56,010 nucleotides of DNA from the NCBI GenBank assembly GCA_049999725.1, contig JBNGIS010017953.1, positions 1 to 56,010 of the forward strand. Reading direction: 5' to 3'. Below, piece by piece: positions 9,491 through 20,553 of this stretch. This DNA comes from Haplomitrium mnioides. Taxonomy: Eukaryota > Marchantiophyta > Haplomitriopsida > Calobryales. The translations under genes were made by a program, and so were the position numbers. The notes beneath the pieces were generated by a model. That model was not told the origin of the DNA, did no database searches, and worked only from the letters and a program-made list of their open reading frames with translations. How positions within the stretch are numbered: position 1 is the first letter of the stretch; each line of letters starts with the position of its first letter.

Positions 9491-12404
9491 TCCACTCATC
9501 CTAAATACTTAGAGGATGTGTTCTAGTACCCTTTGTTTGCAAATCTTGTTTTTCTATTTTTGAAACAGATTTTCCTTTCTTCAAATTGCCTAAAGTTTAT
9601 TTTTAATCTTTTACAAAGTTTTCACTTCTACGAATTCAAACATTTGTTTAAGATGACTTGAATGTTTGTGATACCTCAGGTTGTATTTTGAAGTTACAAG
9701 TATCCACATAGGTTTTACTAAACTACTTTTATGTCCTTCGTGCTTTGTGATGATGCAGTCAAATATAATCGCCAATTGTTTCTTCATCATGACCAACAAA
9801 TGAAAGAAAGAACATAACTTTGCAAACCATCAAAGAAAATGTTACACCAATGGTCAAAAGTACTTGGAAATTGTCATTGATAGAATGGATAAGAAGAAAA
9901 TTGTTATTCCACACTCGCCTTCACCACCAAAAACCATTGATAAAGATTGTTTGGTGGGTGTGCATGTTGTTGGTGCCTTAATATTCAATCATGCTCTTTC
10001 TTCAAGGGTCTTCTTAACGTGCGGAAACTTGAGAAGCGATTCTAATTTGAAAGTTATTGTGTTCAACAAAATATTATGTGACTTTGAAAGCCCACTGCCT
10101 CCAACTTTGTATCTTCATTTGGACAACATAACACAAGAAAATAAGAATTCTATCTTGTTTGGATATCTTAATCTCCTTACTACCAATAATGTTTTCTGAA
10201 AAATCAAGGTGGGATTTTTCATGGTTAGCTATACTCATGATCAAATCGATCAAATGTTTAGCCGATTCTCAAAACGCTTAAAACAAGTCAAAGCTTTTAT
10301 GATTATGAGTCTTAGCAAGGCGCTTCAATTATTCTATGATCCTAAACCTCAAGTGACTTTTTTGTTGGAAACTTGGGATTTCAAAATGTTTCTGCAGCAA
10401 CATCTCTCTCTGGTTCAAAGGATGTATGATATTACTTTTAATCAACAATTCAAGTTCTAGTTAAATAATTCCAAGGCAAAGATTTGGAACAAATAGTTTT
10501 CAACATATGAATTTTGGTTACTTGCGGATGATATTTGTCAACTCAAGTGTCTACTTGAAGTGGACAAAGAAATTTTGAGTTCAATGTTGATTCCTCTCAA
10601 GGCATATTCTGAAATCAAACGATCTCAAAAGAAAGAAAGAGAAAAGAATGTCGACAAAGTGGTATTTTCAATAAGAGACAACATAAGTGAGAATTGCTAC
10701 AAGTTCTTTACTAGTTCTAATATTAAATTGTGGAATGAATTTTTTCTTGCCCAACAAGAGATTGTGCCCTACATCTTTGAAAAAAAAGATGAGGACTCAA
10801 AGCATAATTTACCTTTCCACCTTCACAACAATCAAACACTTGCAATGGTTCTCAAAATGTTTGTCTAGATTCTCAGCTTGATGCTCAACAGATAGAAAAA
10901 GATACTCCAATACAACAAATACTTTCTAACTATCGAGCAATCTTTGATGGAGCACGTAGGCCACGAAAAAGGACTCTTTCGCACAATACTCGATACGTGC
11001 ATAAATTTGGCAATCTACATGAGATGAAAGCTAGAATGTTTATTTGTGTTGTTGCATCTCTGAATCCAAAAGGCAAATTATTTTGGGTTGCTAAAGTTCT
11101 CAAAGTTTTGTCATTTGATGAGGAAGATCCCCCAAACCTAAAACGAGTACAAGTTCAATGGTTTGCTTGTTTGGTTGAAGATGCATTTTCGGGACAATAC
11201 TTCCCCGAAAAAATAGCAACAACAAAAGAGAAACACAAATCCAAGTTACATATTGATATACTTGATGTGACACAAATCACGATTCTATCTTTTGATTTTT
11301 CTTCTTACCCAAAAAACCAATTGAGGAAAACCACTCTAGCTACCATTAAAGCAAATCTATTTGAGTACAAAAGACAAAAAACCCTCAATCTTGAAATGTT
11401 TCAAAGAGATTTAATCATTGCTATTAACACTAAGACAAATCAAGCAAACCTTGATGAATCTTTTGAAGCAGAATCCGAAGTAGTCGAGATGATTGATGTC
11501 ATCCCTCTTCCTCCTCTCTTAACACCTGTTTGAGGCTATTTCAGACAAAAAGGTGACAAAGAGTAACCATGGTCTTTAGTGAGACGACCCCAGCACCTTT
11601 GTTACTGAATTCAGGTCTTAACTATCCTGAACTTCTCACCTGACCTTTCCACACTACTCTCAATTCACCAAACACAAGATAGACTTGTCTTCTTCCTCAC
11701 CACATACAGAGCAAACATAATTCAACTGATTCTGGAGTACATCCAACACTGTGCTTGAGGTAATCTCTTGTTTGCAGATATTCAATGTCACCTCCTATGA
11801 ACAGGAGTGTATGCAATTTTTACACAGGTAAGATCTTACATCCTTCCTCTACATGTTGTGTCCTAACACCACCAAGGCTAAACACTCTACCAAGCACTCA
11901 CTTATCAACAATTCTAGCTACTCCAGCACCCAAACAACACAGAGCTATCTAACTTATTCTCTCAACAAAATGGAAAACACAACCCAAAATCTGAACCTAA
12001 TAAAATGACCTTCCTAACCAGGTACAAAACTTCCTTCCTCTCTTCCTATTCTCCTAACATCACTCTACAAACATAACCCATTAGAAACATCACTCTCTCT
12101 GCTACTCTTTCTCCCTACTCACACACCCTGACCAGATAGTTTTTTAACTTCCCTCGCGAGAAGCCATGAATTTACTTCCTCAGGCTAGAAAGAGGTCTTG
12201 TTCAACTTCCACCTATGGAAGACAGTTCTCTCATCTGTTGGCTCACCTACTCCACCCGAGAATTGGTTGGATCTTCCCTGTAGTGCACAGGCACTAACAT
12301 GGCGACTCCTCTCCTTTCTCCATAAGATTATAACTCCAGCAACAATCTCCAAATGCCTTTGGAACTGATCTCTTGCAAAAACTAGAGCAAAGGCGACACT
12401 AGGA

Positions 12405-12421
12405 CCCCCCCCCCCCCCCCC
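12405..12421 (+). repeat. Poly-C run, 17 bases
   Basis: An uninterrupted C homopolymer inside insert A, absent from the matching part of insert B. It may be a replication-slippage product, and its exact length is prone to sequencing error. Confidence 0.95.
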
Positions 12422-13009
12422 TTGGATGTCCCTCACGAAATATAGATTGGAAGAATTTTCTTCTCCTCTAAGTGTTGGTCCACCTCCAAATGTCGGATCT
12501 GCCTTCAAATGTGAGTCCACTTGAGTAGTCTGAGCCTCTTGAGCCTCATGCTCAACAATTCTCAGCACCTCCTCAGTCCACCCCCACCTTATGATGGCCT
12601 TCCCTCATGAGTACACCCAATTCTCAAAGATCTCACCAAAATTCTCTCCATCGTATCTTGCTGCTCTTCCTACACAGAACTATCGGTCCTCTAAACAACA
12701 AGGTGAGTTCCCCTATACCCCCCGCTGGAATTTCTCATACCTTTTGTTTTTTCCCCTCCTTGCGATTTGGATTCTTGCTAGTTTTGGATGTTGATCGATG
12801 GAAAATGGACGTAGATCCGAGCAGGCTGGGCGCTGACCGTAGAACACAAACTCCAAGAGATTGGCTTAATTCGGCAAGGCAATAAAGCTGATGTGAATTT
12901 CAAGGCCTTGGCTAAATTCTGCAAGATGACAAGGGCTCAGCGCAAATCTGATGGCAATTTCAAGGTGAAATTGACCCTCAATTTGCAGAATTCTTTGCAG
13001 CTGCAGCAC

Positions 13010-13410
13010 CCCGTTCCCGCAGAGGTCCGCAAACACTCCGAAGAATCCCACAAGCTCTCTTGAAGCACCACGTTTCCGAAAAACCCACAATTCCTACGGA
13101 ATCTGTAAGATGCCCGCTGATTCTCGGACTCCCGTTGAGTGCCACGTAATCCGCAGAGGCCAAGATACTTGTGGAATCTCTAAGATTCCCGTTGATTCCC
13201 AAGTCCCACAGAGGTGCCACGTAATCCGCAAAGCTCAAGATGCCCACAAAATCTGTAAGATTCTTGCAGATTCTGAGTCCCGCATGAGCGCCACGTTTCC
13301 GCTGTGGCGCCATCCAACGCCGCCCCGTAGAGGGGTAGGCGGACCGTCGCGCTGACTGTCCGTTGACCCGCTGACTTTCCCAGCTGCCACGTCATCCGCA
13401 AGGTGCTGAC
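13010..13410 (+). repeat. Tandem array around CCACGTAATCCGCA in insert A
   Basis: About six degenerate copies of CCACGTAATCCGCAGAGG-like sequence, spaced roughly 70-80 bases, alternate with GATTCCCGTTGA-like blocks. Insert B carries the same motif family at about 28700-29420 (GCCACGTAATCC, GCTACGTAATCT, GCCATGTTTCCGC). Open frames on both strands here are repeat artefacts. Confidence 0.72.
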
Positions 13411-13439
13411 CCTCTGTATAAGAACTATGAAAACTTCCA

Positions 13440-14200
13440 TTTTTGCCCTAGTTGGATCGGTGATAGATCCTCTTTTCGGCACCACCTCCTCTTCCGTCGG
13501 ATGTGCGCTATATTGCCTCTTCGGCATCTTTGGTTCTCTCATGGTCGGATCTAAGATTTATCATCCTTTCGGCTGATCCCTTCTCGTTTCTCCTTGTCGA
13601 ACCTGTGATAGATTGCCATTTCAGCACTGCTTGCTTCTCATTGGTATGTTGATAAATCGCTATTTCATCATCCTTTCTTCTTATACCAAAGCTGCGCTAT
13701 ATCTTTGTTTTGGCAACCCTTGTTAGCCCCCTTCGGAACCCTGTTAAGTGGACTCTCCACTTATGGAGGTCAATCAGAACCCTATTAAGTAGGGATCTCC
13801 ACATCGGATGGCAGATCAAAACCCTCTTAAGTGGGCTCCCCTTGTCAGTTTATCGCCCTTTCGGCCTCTTCGTTCCTCTTCTAACCAGATCATTGATAAG
13901 TCGTTGTTTTGACACCTAGTTCTCCTTTTGGCTGGACCATCGATAAGTCACATTTTTGGCCTCTACTTTCTTTTTCTGGTCAGACCTTTAATTTATCCCT
14001 GTTTTGACACCTTCTGTCCCTCCTCTGGTCGAACCTTCGATTGACAGCCATTTTGACACCTTTGTTCTTCTCCCAACGGATTTTTGACATATCCTTGTTT
14101 CAGCACCTCTTTCCTTTTCTAGCCAGACTATCGATAGGTCACTGTTTTAGCACCTTGTTCTTCAGGTGAAACCTCGTCTTATCTTTGTTTCGGCATCCTC
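13440..14200 (+). repeat. Tandem array, about 65-75-bp unit, in insert A
   Basis: About ten degenerate units carry a block like GTCGGACCTTCGATAAGTC followed by TTTCGGCACCT and a CT-rich tail. Spacing varies because the tails vary in length. No coding potential. Confidence 0.7.
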
Positions 14201-15339
14201 CCTTGATATAAGAACCCTGAGAGGCTCCTTCTCTTCACTAAAGCGTCAAAAAGTTCTATGTAAGAACATTGAAGAAGTCTTCTTTACCTAGCTTGTGGAA
14301 AAGTTCAATGTAAGAACTATATACCCTGCAGATCCATTTCAAACTTTCGGATGACATCCGATTCGAACTTTTAAAATCTCCTTCCTTTCGTTTGAATCTT
14401 CGACATGTCACCCTTTTAGCCGATTAATTATCCCGCTTCGAAATCCCTCTTAACCAGTCCTCCCTACATTGGAAGACGAATCGGAACCATTTTAAATGTG
14501 CTCCCCTCTTAGGAAGGCTGGTTTCCAATCTGTTCTTTGAATCGGACACCACAGATGTTGGACCTCGATTCTCGCAGCTCAACTTTTCTTCAATTAGATC
14601 ATTCGTCGCACCGCTCATTCTCAATTCAATCGCGCAACAGCTCCATTCGATCATCACACAATGTTCTTCACAGCTTGCTTCCTGTCATGATTGTCTTCTA
14701 TTCACCTCCTTGGAAGGATCGCAGCATCTGAGAGGAATTCTTCTTCAAGGCTGCAAGGGAAATTCTTCTTCCGCATGTCAATCGATTCCACCAACAAGAG
14801 ATTCCTCGTTGATTCTTCATTTTCTTCCTTTCAAGCCAATTTATGAGTCGATCTTTTGCTGTAGCTCTTCTCCATTCGATTGCACAACAAGGATTCTTCT
14901 TCCCAGGCAGCTTGATCGTTCATTATCTTTTGAGCACAATCTATACCTTTCGGTTTAGATCAGGTAACCTTCTCTTTCGTCGTTCCATTCCCAAACAGGA
15001 CACAGCACTGCTTCACTCGATCGACACCAGCATTTAGATTTCGTAGCGTAGCATCGTTCATCCACTCTCTTCATCGTGGAATTCTTTCATCTTAGGGCCC
15101 TCTATTCCTCGCAAAGGCGTTTCTGCACATATTTGAAAATCCCCCTTCAACTTCCGATTTCTGTGCTTCAAAGTCCTCGCAATGCACCCAATCAAGCTCT
15201 CCTTCACAATTCGATCCGATCCTCTGCTTCGCATCAATTTTGTCTGATTCTTCTTTTGCACAGGCCTCCACGCGCCCCTTCAAGTTGATTTCCCGTCGAA
15301 TGTCAGCTTGGGAAATTATCCCATAAGTTCTTCTCTAGA

Positions 15340-15375
15340 AGGCACAAGCAATATATAACCCTCCCACTCCTTTGT
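15340..15375 (+). promoter_or_regulatory. Possible TATA region near the right end of insert A
   Basis: The sequence gcaatatataaccctccc sits upstream of a C-rich segment within 300 bases of the insert's right end. That would be normal for an LTR promoter. Only the motif and position support it. Confidence 0.35.
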
Positions 15376-15603
15376 TCTTTCAAGAGGAAGCCCCCTAGAG
15401 GGGTGTAAGGCCACCACATTCCCTTATCTTGCCCTTGGACAGACCTAGTTTAGGGCTAAACCCCCCTACCCCAGGGCAAGCTGTCCTCTAAGTTAGATAG
15501 TCAGTTAGATACATGATTAGTGGGCTTGGCTTGGCCCACGACAATTAGAGTAGTTTTATTCCTTTTTTATCTTTATCCTTTTATTTTTACTTACTCCTCA
15601 ACA

Positions 15604-16194
15604 TGTCTTGAGTCCTGTTTGTGTCCATTAGAAGCATTTTTTTGAAAATTTTGCATGAAGTACCTTAACATCTCGCTGACAATTGACTAAAGTCATTTAA
15701 GAATTTTGTTCTATATTTTGTTTTTTCAAGTATATTGTAATTTAAGATTATTATTTTATAAAGTACTTGAGCATCTTTTCAAGCAACTTGTTGAATTTTT
15801 CTACCAACTTGAACTTTTTACAATAAATCATTCCAAGTTGAATGTTATTCTCCGTAAATGAAACTTAAATCTTTAGTTAATATTTTTATTTTCTTTGTAA
15901 AAATATTTTCTTCTCCAAAATTTAAGTATTTTGTTTCCAACTTTATTGTTTTCTAAAAGAGTTTAAGGTTATTGTCTCGCTTAAGCATTTGCCCAAATTG
16001 ACTAATTGTTTTTGTCTTGTTAGGACTTTGATGTATAACTTAAATTTAAACCTTAAACGCTATTTGACTCACATATAGAGCTTTGCACCTATTTATACTT
16101 TTAGATTCCGAATTTGAAATTGAAATCTTTTGCGTACGTAAAGTTTGTTTCGAAAAATATAACGTTTATAGTTTGTATCCTCAATTTTAGAAGT
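15604..16194. other. Copy 1 sequence downstream of gene P
   Basis: Non-coding and T-rich. From about 15680 it matches 53625-53830 of copy 3 (shared tttattattttataaagtac and atgaaacttaaat). This is the region between the end of gene P and the right subterminal array. Confidence 0.6.
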
Positions 16195-16470
16195 GTGAAC
16201 CCTATACGCGCATAGACTTTGATTCACAAGTGAAATGTACAGTGTACAAAAACTCTTCTGCAAAACCTAAAACGTAGGTTCTTGTCGGTCTTTTTTTGTG
16301 GAATGTTCAGATGGTGAGTTTGGATTCTTATGCGTGCTTAGACTTTCGAGTGGAGTGCTCACATGTTGAGCTTGGATTCCTAGGCGTGCAGAGACTTTGG
16401 GGTAGAGTGTTCAAATGTTGAGCTTGGATTCCTATAAGCACATAGACTTGGGGTGGAAGTCCAAGCCATC
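16195..16470 (+). repeat. Right subterminal tandem array, about 52-bp unit
   Basis: Three to four units, each with TTGAGCTTGGATTCCTATG, a core like GCGCGCATAGACTTT and GGGGTGGAGTGTTCAAATG. The shared TATGCGCGCATAG core links it to the left array and the internal arrays, although the rest of the unit differs. Confidence 0.76.
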
Positions 16471-17346
16471 CATAAGTTCTACTTCTCATATACACCCCTC
16501 AAGCTTCTTCATACAAAGACTACCGATTACAACTTTGTTTGCACACAAGTCATAGACTCTTTTGTAGATCTTGAGACCTTTGTTTGGTTGAGTCAAGTCT
16601 AAAACTTGGAGATGCTTTTTGTTTACAATCTTAATTCAATCTCTTTAGCTATTGCCCTTTTGATTGTGAACTATGATACGTTTCTATATATGCTTCGTTG
16701 AATTATGAAATATTTTTAAATGCTAAAACCTTTTTGAAAACCCACGTTAACTTTTGATTGCATAGATTTTCAACTACAAGTGAAAGCTTCCTTCTTTCTT
16801 GAACTTTAAAATATAGCTCCTAAATTCATGCAATGTTTTGTTTTCTTTGTTTTTGTGTTTACCATTGCAAACNNNNNNNNNNNNNNNNNNNNNNNNNNNN
16901 NNNNNNNNNNNNNNNNNNNNNNNNNNNNNNNNNNNNNNNNNNNNNNNNNNNNNNNNNNNNNNNNNNNNNNNNNNNNNNNNNNNNNNNNNNNNNNNNNNNN
17001 NNNNNNNNNNNNNNNNNNNNNNNNNNNNNNNNNNNNNNNNNNNNNNNNNNNNNNNNNNNNNNNNNNNNNNNNNNNNNNNNNNNNNNNNNNNNNNNNNNNN
17101 NNNNNNNNNNNNNNNNNNNNNNNNNNNNNNNNNNNNNNNNNNNNNNNNNNNNNNNNNNNNNNNNNNNNNNNNNNNNNNNNNNNNNNNNNNNNNNNNNNNN
17201 NNNNNNNNNNNNNNNNNNNNNNNNNNNNNNNNNNNNNNNNNNNNNNNNNNNNNNNNNNNNNNNNNNNNNNNNACTTTTTGTTTTTAAAAAATAGCCTTGT
17301 TTTTTTAATGTTTTTTTAGTTCAAAAATCCAAATTTTCCCAAAAAA
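16471..17346. other. Right end of copy 1, including a 400-N gap
   Basis: No gene visible. N at 16873-17272 hides part. A 27-base segment at 16711-16737 (TATTTTTAAATGCTAAAACC then TTTTTGA) recurs exactly at 18411-18437, in the rearranged left edge of copy 2. The three open frames that span the gap are meaningless. Confidence 0.6.
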
Positions 17347-17395
17347 AAAGTTCATGTTTTGAGTAGCCTATTCATGGTTCAAAGTAGTGGTTGTT
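17347..17395 (-). repeat. Right terminal inverted repeat, copy 1
   Basis: Ends GGTTCAAAGTAGTGGTTGTT. Its complement matches the left end at 1917-1940 and the copy 2 right end at about 30405-30453. Immediately outside is ATA, then resumed copia gag. Confidence 0.78.
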
Positions 17396-17398
17396 ATA

Positions 17399-18310
17399 TA
17401 TGCTCTTGGCTAAGAATCATCACAAATCACTCTTCAAATACCCCAAGACACACCCACCAAGAACTCTGCCAATAGTTTAGCCCACTAAAAGTAATTTTTT
17501 CTTTTCTTGCAAAGAAAAAATAGAATCCAAAAAGGCTGCCNNNNNNNNNNNNNNNNNNNNNNNNNNNNNNNNNNNNNNNNNNNNNNNNNNNNNNNNNNNN
17601 NNNNNNNNNNNNNNNNNNNNNNNNNNNNNNNNNNNNNNNNGTATAATCTTCTTGACAAGGAAAATTTCAAAGAGGTGGCAAAAATCAGAATTTCATAAGG
17701 AGAGGCAGAGGATGTGACAATCAAGAAAATACAATTTTAAGACCTAATTGAGGAGGAAGACCGCAAATGGGCAACAAGCCACAAAACCAAAGAGATAATT
17801 TTGAGTTAGTGATCAATTTTAGATGTGAGACCAAGGGACATACACAAAAGTTGTGTAGAATCCCCTCACTTTTGGTATCATTGTACAAGAAAAGTAAGAT
17901 TGCTGAAAAACAAAAATCATATGGGACATTTCTAGAAAAGGCAGAATTATTGGAAGATTTTGTTGATGAATAAAATTTACTATATGAATAAAATATGACT
18001 GATAACAATTTCGATAAACTTCATTTAGAGGACATGAGAAACTACATAGTAGAGAGTGGGACAACACATAAGATTTTGACATATAAATCATGTTTCTTTT
18101 AGATATTACATCTTATAATAAGAAAATGACATTGATCATGGGTATTAATGAGATTTAAGAAAGACATAGATCTGCTTTAATCAATTTACCATATGGTGTA
18201 GTCCTAGAAATCAAATATAACATCTATGCTCCAAATGTCACTAGAAATCTAATTAGTTTTAAAACTATAATAGACAATGGTTTTCATATTCATATAGGCA
18301 CAAGGAATGA
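17399..18310 (+). pseudogene. copia-0 gag C-terminus and protease (broken)
   Basis: Resumes the gag cut at 1913. YMLLAKNHHKSLFKYP and PPRTLP line up with YMLVVQKHQIFLFENS and PPGTLP of copia-1. After a 100-N gap (17541-17640) comes a zinc-knuckle relic, NFRCETKGHTQKLC; the first Cys pair is reduced to one Cys. IPSLLVSLYKKS follows, the usual segment after the knuckle. The protease relic NYIVESGTTHKIL at about 18030-18075 has Glu where the catalytic Asp of DSG/DSA should be. NIYAPNVTRNLISFKTI at about 18210-18270 is the conserved end of the domain. Many stops. The element is then cut again by copy 2 and continues at about 30500. Confidence 0.8.
17541..17640. other. Assembly gap (100 N)
   Basis: A standard 100-N gap inside copia-0 gag, between the proline-rich and zinc-knuckle parts. 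Confidence 0.99.
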
Positions 18311-18336
18311 CCAATAGGTTTCATATTATATCGCTA

Positions 18337-18470
18337 AATATATCGCTAAAACCAAGAGGTTTTAGCATTTAAAAATAATATTATATTTTAATACTATAAT
18401 AATATTATAATATTTTTAAATGCTAAAACCTTTTTGATATTATATCGCTAAAACCAAGAGGTTTCATATT
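18337..18470. repeat. Hairpin with flanking direct repeats at the left edge of copy 2
   Basis: Arms 18354-18377 and 18411-18435 are reverse complements (AGGTTTTAGCATTTAAAAATA and its complement) around an AT-rich loop. The direct repeat ATATCGCTAAAACCAAGAGG lies just outside on both sides (about 18341 and 18442). The right arm is identical over 27 bases to 16711-16737 of copy 1. No intact left terminal repeat of copy 2 is present here. Confidence 0.75.
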
Positions 18471-20553
18471 ATATCTCTATACTTTTTTTTATATCGCATT
18501 AATTTTTTTTTTTAATTTCCACTTCAAAAACTACGTTTTTTGATAGTTAAGAAATTTTTCATTGAAAAACAAATTCTTGAACCTGAAATTTGGTTTATTC
18601 ACATACCAATTTTATTCTCAAAAACTTTAATGCTCAATATTTGGTAAAAAAAGTAAAAATAAAAATATTATATTATAGTAAGATAAACAAACAAGAGAGA
18701 ATATTGAAAACAAATAGTACAGTTAAATAGTCATATTTTAATGTTTTCTTATAATTTTCAAAAGACATTGACATATAAATCTCTAATCTTGTAAGAGATG
18801 GTTTGAACTTCTACTTAGTTACGGAATAGATAAAAACAAAAAAAAATACCTATTCTCGCATTAACTTCAAGCTTTCATATCATAAAAAGATAATGCTTTT
18901 CATTAAAATCAATATGACATTCTTATCCATGCATGCAATCAATCAATAGCAACTCCAAAATTTTAGTATTCAAAACAAAATCACAAAAACAACTGATGTG
19001 TAGAATGATATCGTATTTGAATATTGTAATGAATGTAATACGCATTGAACAAAAAAATAATAACTCACAATTGAAGAAAACTCGTGTGAAAACATAAATC
19101 AATCAAAAGGGAACTTCCATACTAGCATAGAATTTGTTGCTTACTTTTGCAAAAACCAATAAGTTTTATTCAAAAATCATTTTTCAAACAAAAATTGATT
19201 ATCAAGAAAGTACTTAATAACTTTTATTTTGAATGTTGCAAGAATCAAAGATATTTTACCAAAATAAAAAATATCAAACACAAATTTTTTTTTAAACAAA
19301 TACTTTATTATTTACAAAATATACATCACTCTTCAGCTTCAGCCCTGTCCTCTTTAAGAAGAATGGTGTTATTTAAATCGCTAGACTGAGAAGCTTGGGG
19401 ATATGTAGTCGCAAGAGAACCTTGTTGGGACTTTCTAGTCTCAAAAATTGCAACAAAATCACCAGAGATACCGATAGTACCGAAAGGAACATGCTTCTTA
19501 TAGTACGCGTAAACAATCTAGAACTTTCTAAATTCAGATGGCAAAGAAGCCATTGTCAAAATTCTTTGAGGAATATAGATAGACTAACTTATATCATATT
19601 CCACAACAATACAATTCCGCATCACCTTGAGAGTATAGACAATGCATGTGTCTGACTTAGAGCAAAGATTTAATACCCAATCTTTCTTTGAAGACAAATG
19701 GTTAGTAAAACAATTGTACAAAGCTTGAGACTTTTGGTACCCATTCATAGAAGCTCTATCTTCTCAATGTTTAAGTTTTGGCGGAAATAGTTGGACAACT
19801 AAAAACACTCCTCATAATTTGTCAATGATGGTCGTTTTCATCTTTGGATTGTAGATTGAAGAACTTCATGCTCTACTTGCCCTCATTTGTCTAGTAATCC
19901 ACTGTCTAGTACTCTTAGACGTGAGCGATTCTGGGACCCTTCGAATGATAGATGTTGGTTTTGTTTGTATAGTAATTAAAACAAAGAAATTAGAGAAGCT
20001 AAAAGAAGTGAAAACAAGATAAACTAAAACATTAAAAATAAAAATAAAACTTGTGAGATGCAGTGGTTGATAGCACAACAAATTTCTAGAAGTGCATCTT
20101 CCACGATGCTGAATTGTTGCAAATAATGAATAATTACAAAAGACCAAAAGTCAGAGGTAATTACAATCACAAAAGAAGAGATCATGTCAAAAATATCATC
20201 TTTTCTGAAGGGTTCAAAGTCGTTATGCCTACATTCTTTTAGAATGTACCTATCGTGCATTGGACTCCTCGTGGGCTTGATAATATGTCACATTGAGTCC
20301 AACAACATAGGATTGTAAGTACTTGTCTTGTTCTTTGGTCCCTCTTTCAATTGGAGGGATTACAACGTCATTTTGTTGCATAGACTTCCACTCTCGGGCT
20401 TTCTTATAATAGAGCAAAAAGGCAAGAGGGTCGGACACCAAGGTTGGGGCTTGGTTGTGATCTTGCAGGGCTTCTTTGACCTAGATCTTTTTTTTTTCCT
20501 TCAACAAAAGTCGTAGATTTTTTTGGCAAGATGTATTTGAATGTTTTGTCACT

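Larger units (their letters stand above)
7309..11495 (+). pseudogene. Gene P, copy 1: DDE-like (DUF7869-type) transposase (broken)
   Basis: Start ATG 7309 (MAGVFKGKKRLEF); the same start is mutated to ATA in copy 2. A decapeptide array lies at about 7530-7680. A zone reading HFPNVKIPKRNRFVVCET in copy 2 is present here with a frameshift at about 8920-9000 (CKIPKRNRFVVCETYEEI). The catalytic region has IDRMDKKK at 9876-9899 (first Asp; the Gly of DGMD is lost), LHLDNITQENKN at 10113-10148 and SYTHDQIDQMF at about 10225-10258. A basic C-terminal domain with LFWVAKVLKVLSFDEED and VQVQWFACLVEDAFSG ends near 11495, where insert A begins. The final residues of the open frame to 11533 are insert sequence. 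It would cut and join element ends in the nucleus. Several stops and shifts make this copy non-functional. Confidence 0.72.
11527..15603. mobile_element. Insert A: GC-richer repeat interrupting gene P of copy 1
   Basis: Base composition changes sharply from AT-rich to mixed and CT-rich. Ends begin TGTTTGAGG and finish CCTCAACA, an imperfect inverted pair starting TG and ending CA as LTRs do. Copy 3 of the transposon is continuous across this point: its sequence before 53620 matches copy 1 up to about 11495, and 53625-53830 matches copy 1 from about 15680. Left and right limits are therefore uncertain by 30-80 bases. The first kilobase matches insert B (27001-28000). It holds two tandem arrays and a TATA-like region near 15350. 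It could be a solo long LTR or a non-autonomous element. No protein domain was found, and no target duplication was seen. Confidence 0.6.
1917..17395. mobile_element. Large two-gene DNA transposon, copy 1
   Basis: A 15.5-kb element, including about 4 kb of foreign insert A and 500 N. The ends are inverted repeats beginning AACAACC-GCTACTTTGAACC on the left and the complement of GGTTCAAAGTAGTGGTTGTT on the right. It sits inside a copia gag. The flanking gag reads ...ELVA / YMLLAKNHHK... once the element is removed, leaving ATA on both sides (1914-1916 and 17396-17398) as the apparent 3-bp target duplication. Inside are a leftward gene (2797-6883), a shared promoter zone, a rightward transposase gene (7309-11495) and palindromic repeat clusters. 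Copies 2 and 3 are colinear. I do not recognise the superfamily. The 3-bp duplication recalls CACTA or Harbinger elements, but the ends and proteins do not fit them. Confidence 0.8.

Noticed and set aside
13180-13542. Minus-strand 120-residue open frame in insert A, and similar ones at 28611-29309
   Set aside because: They translate the CCACGTAATCC tandem repeats. No domain, no codon pattern, and different frames are open in A and B.
16828-17319. Three long open frames in overlapping positions
   Set aside because: They consist mainly of N-encoded unknown residues across the 400-N gap.
1917-17395. Classifying the large element as CACTA (En/Spm)
   Set aside because: The right end contains CACTACTTTG and the duplication is 3 bp. 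However, the gag junction places the terminus 6-7 bases further out, other copies lack CACTA, and neither protein looks like TNP2 or TNPA.
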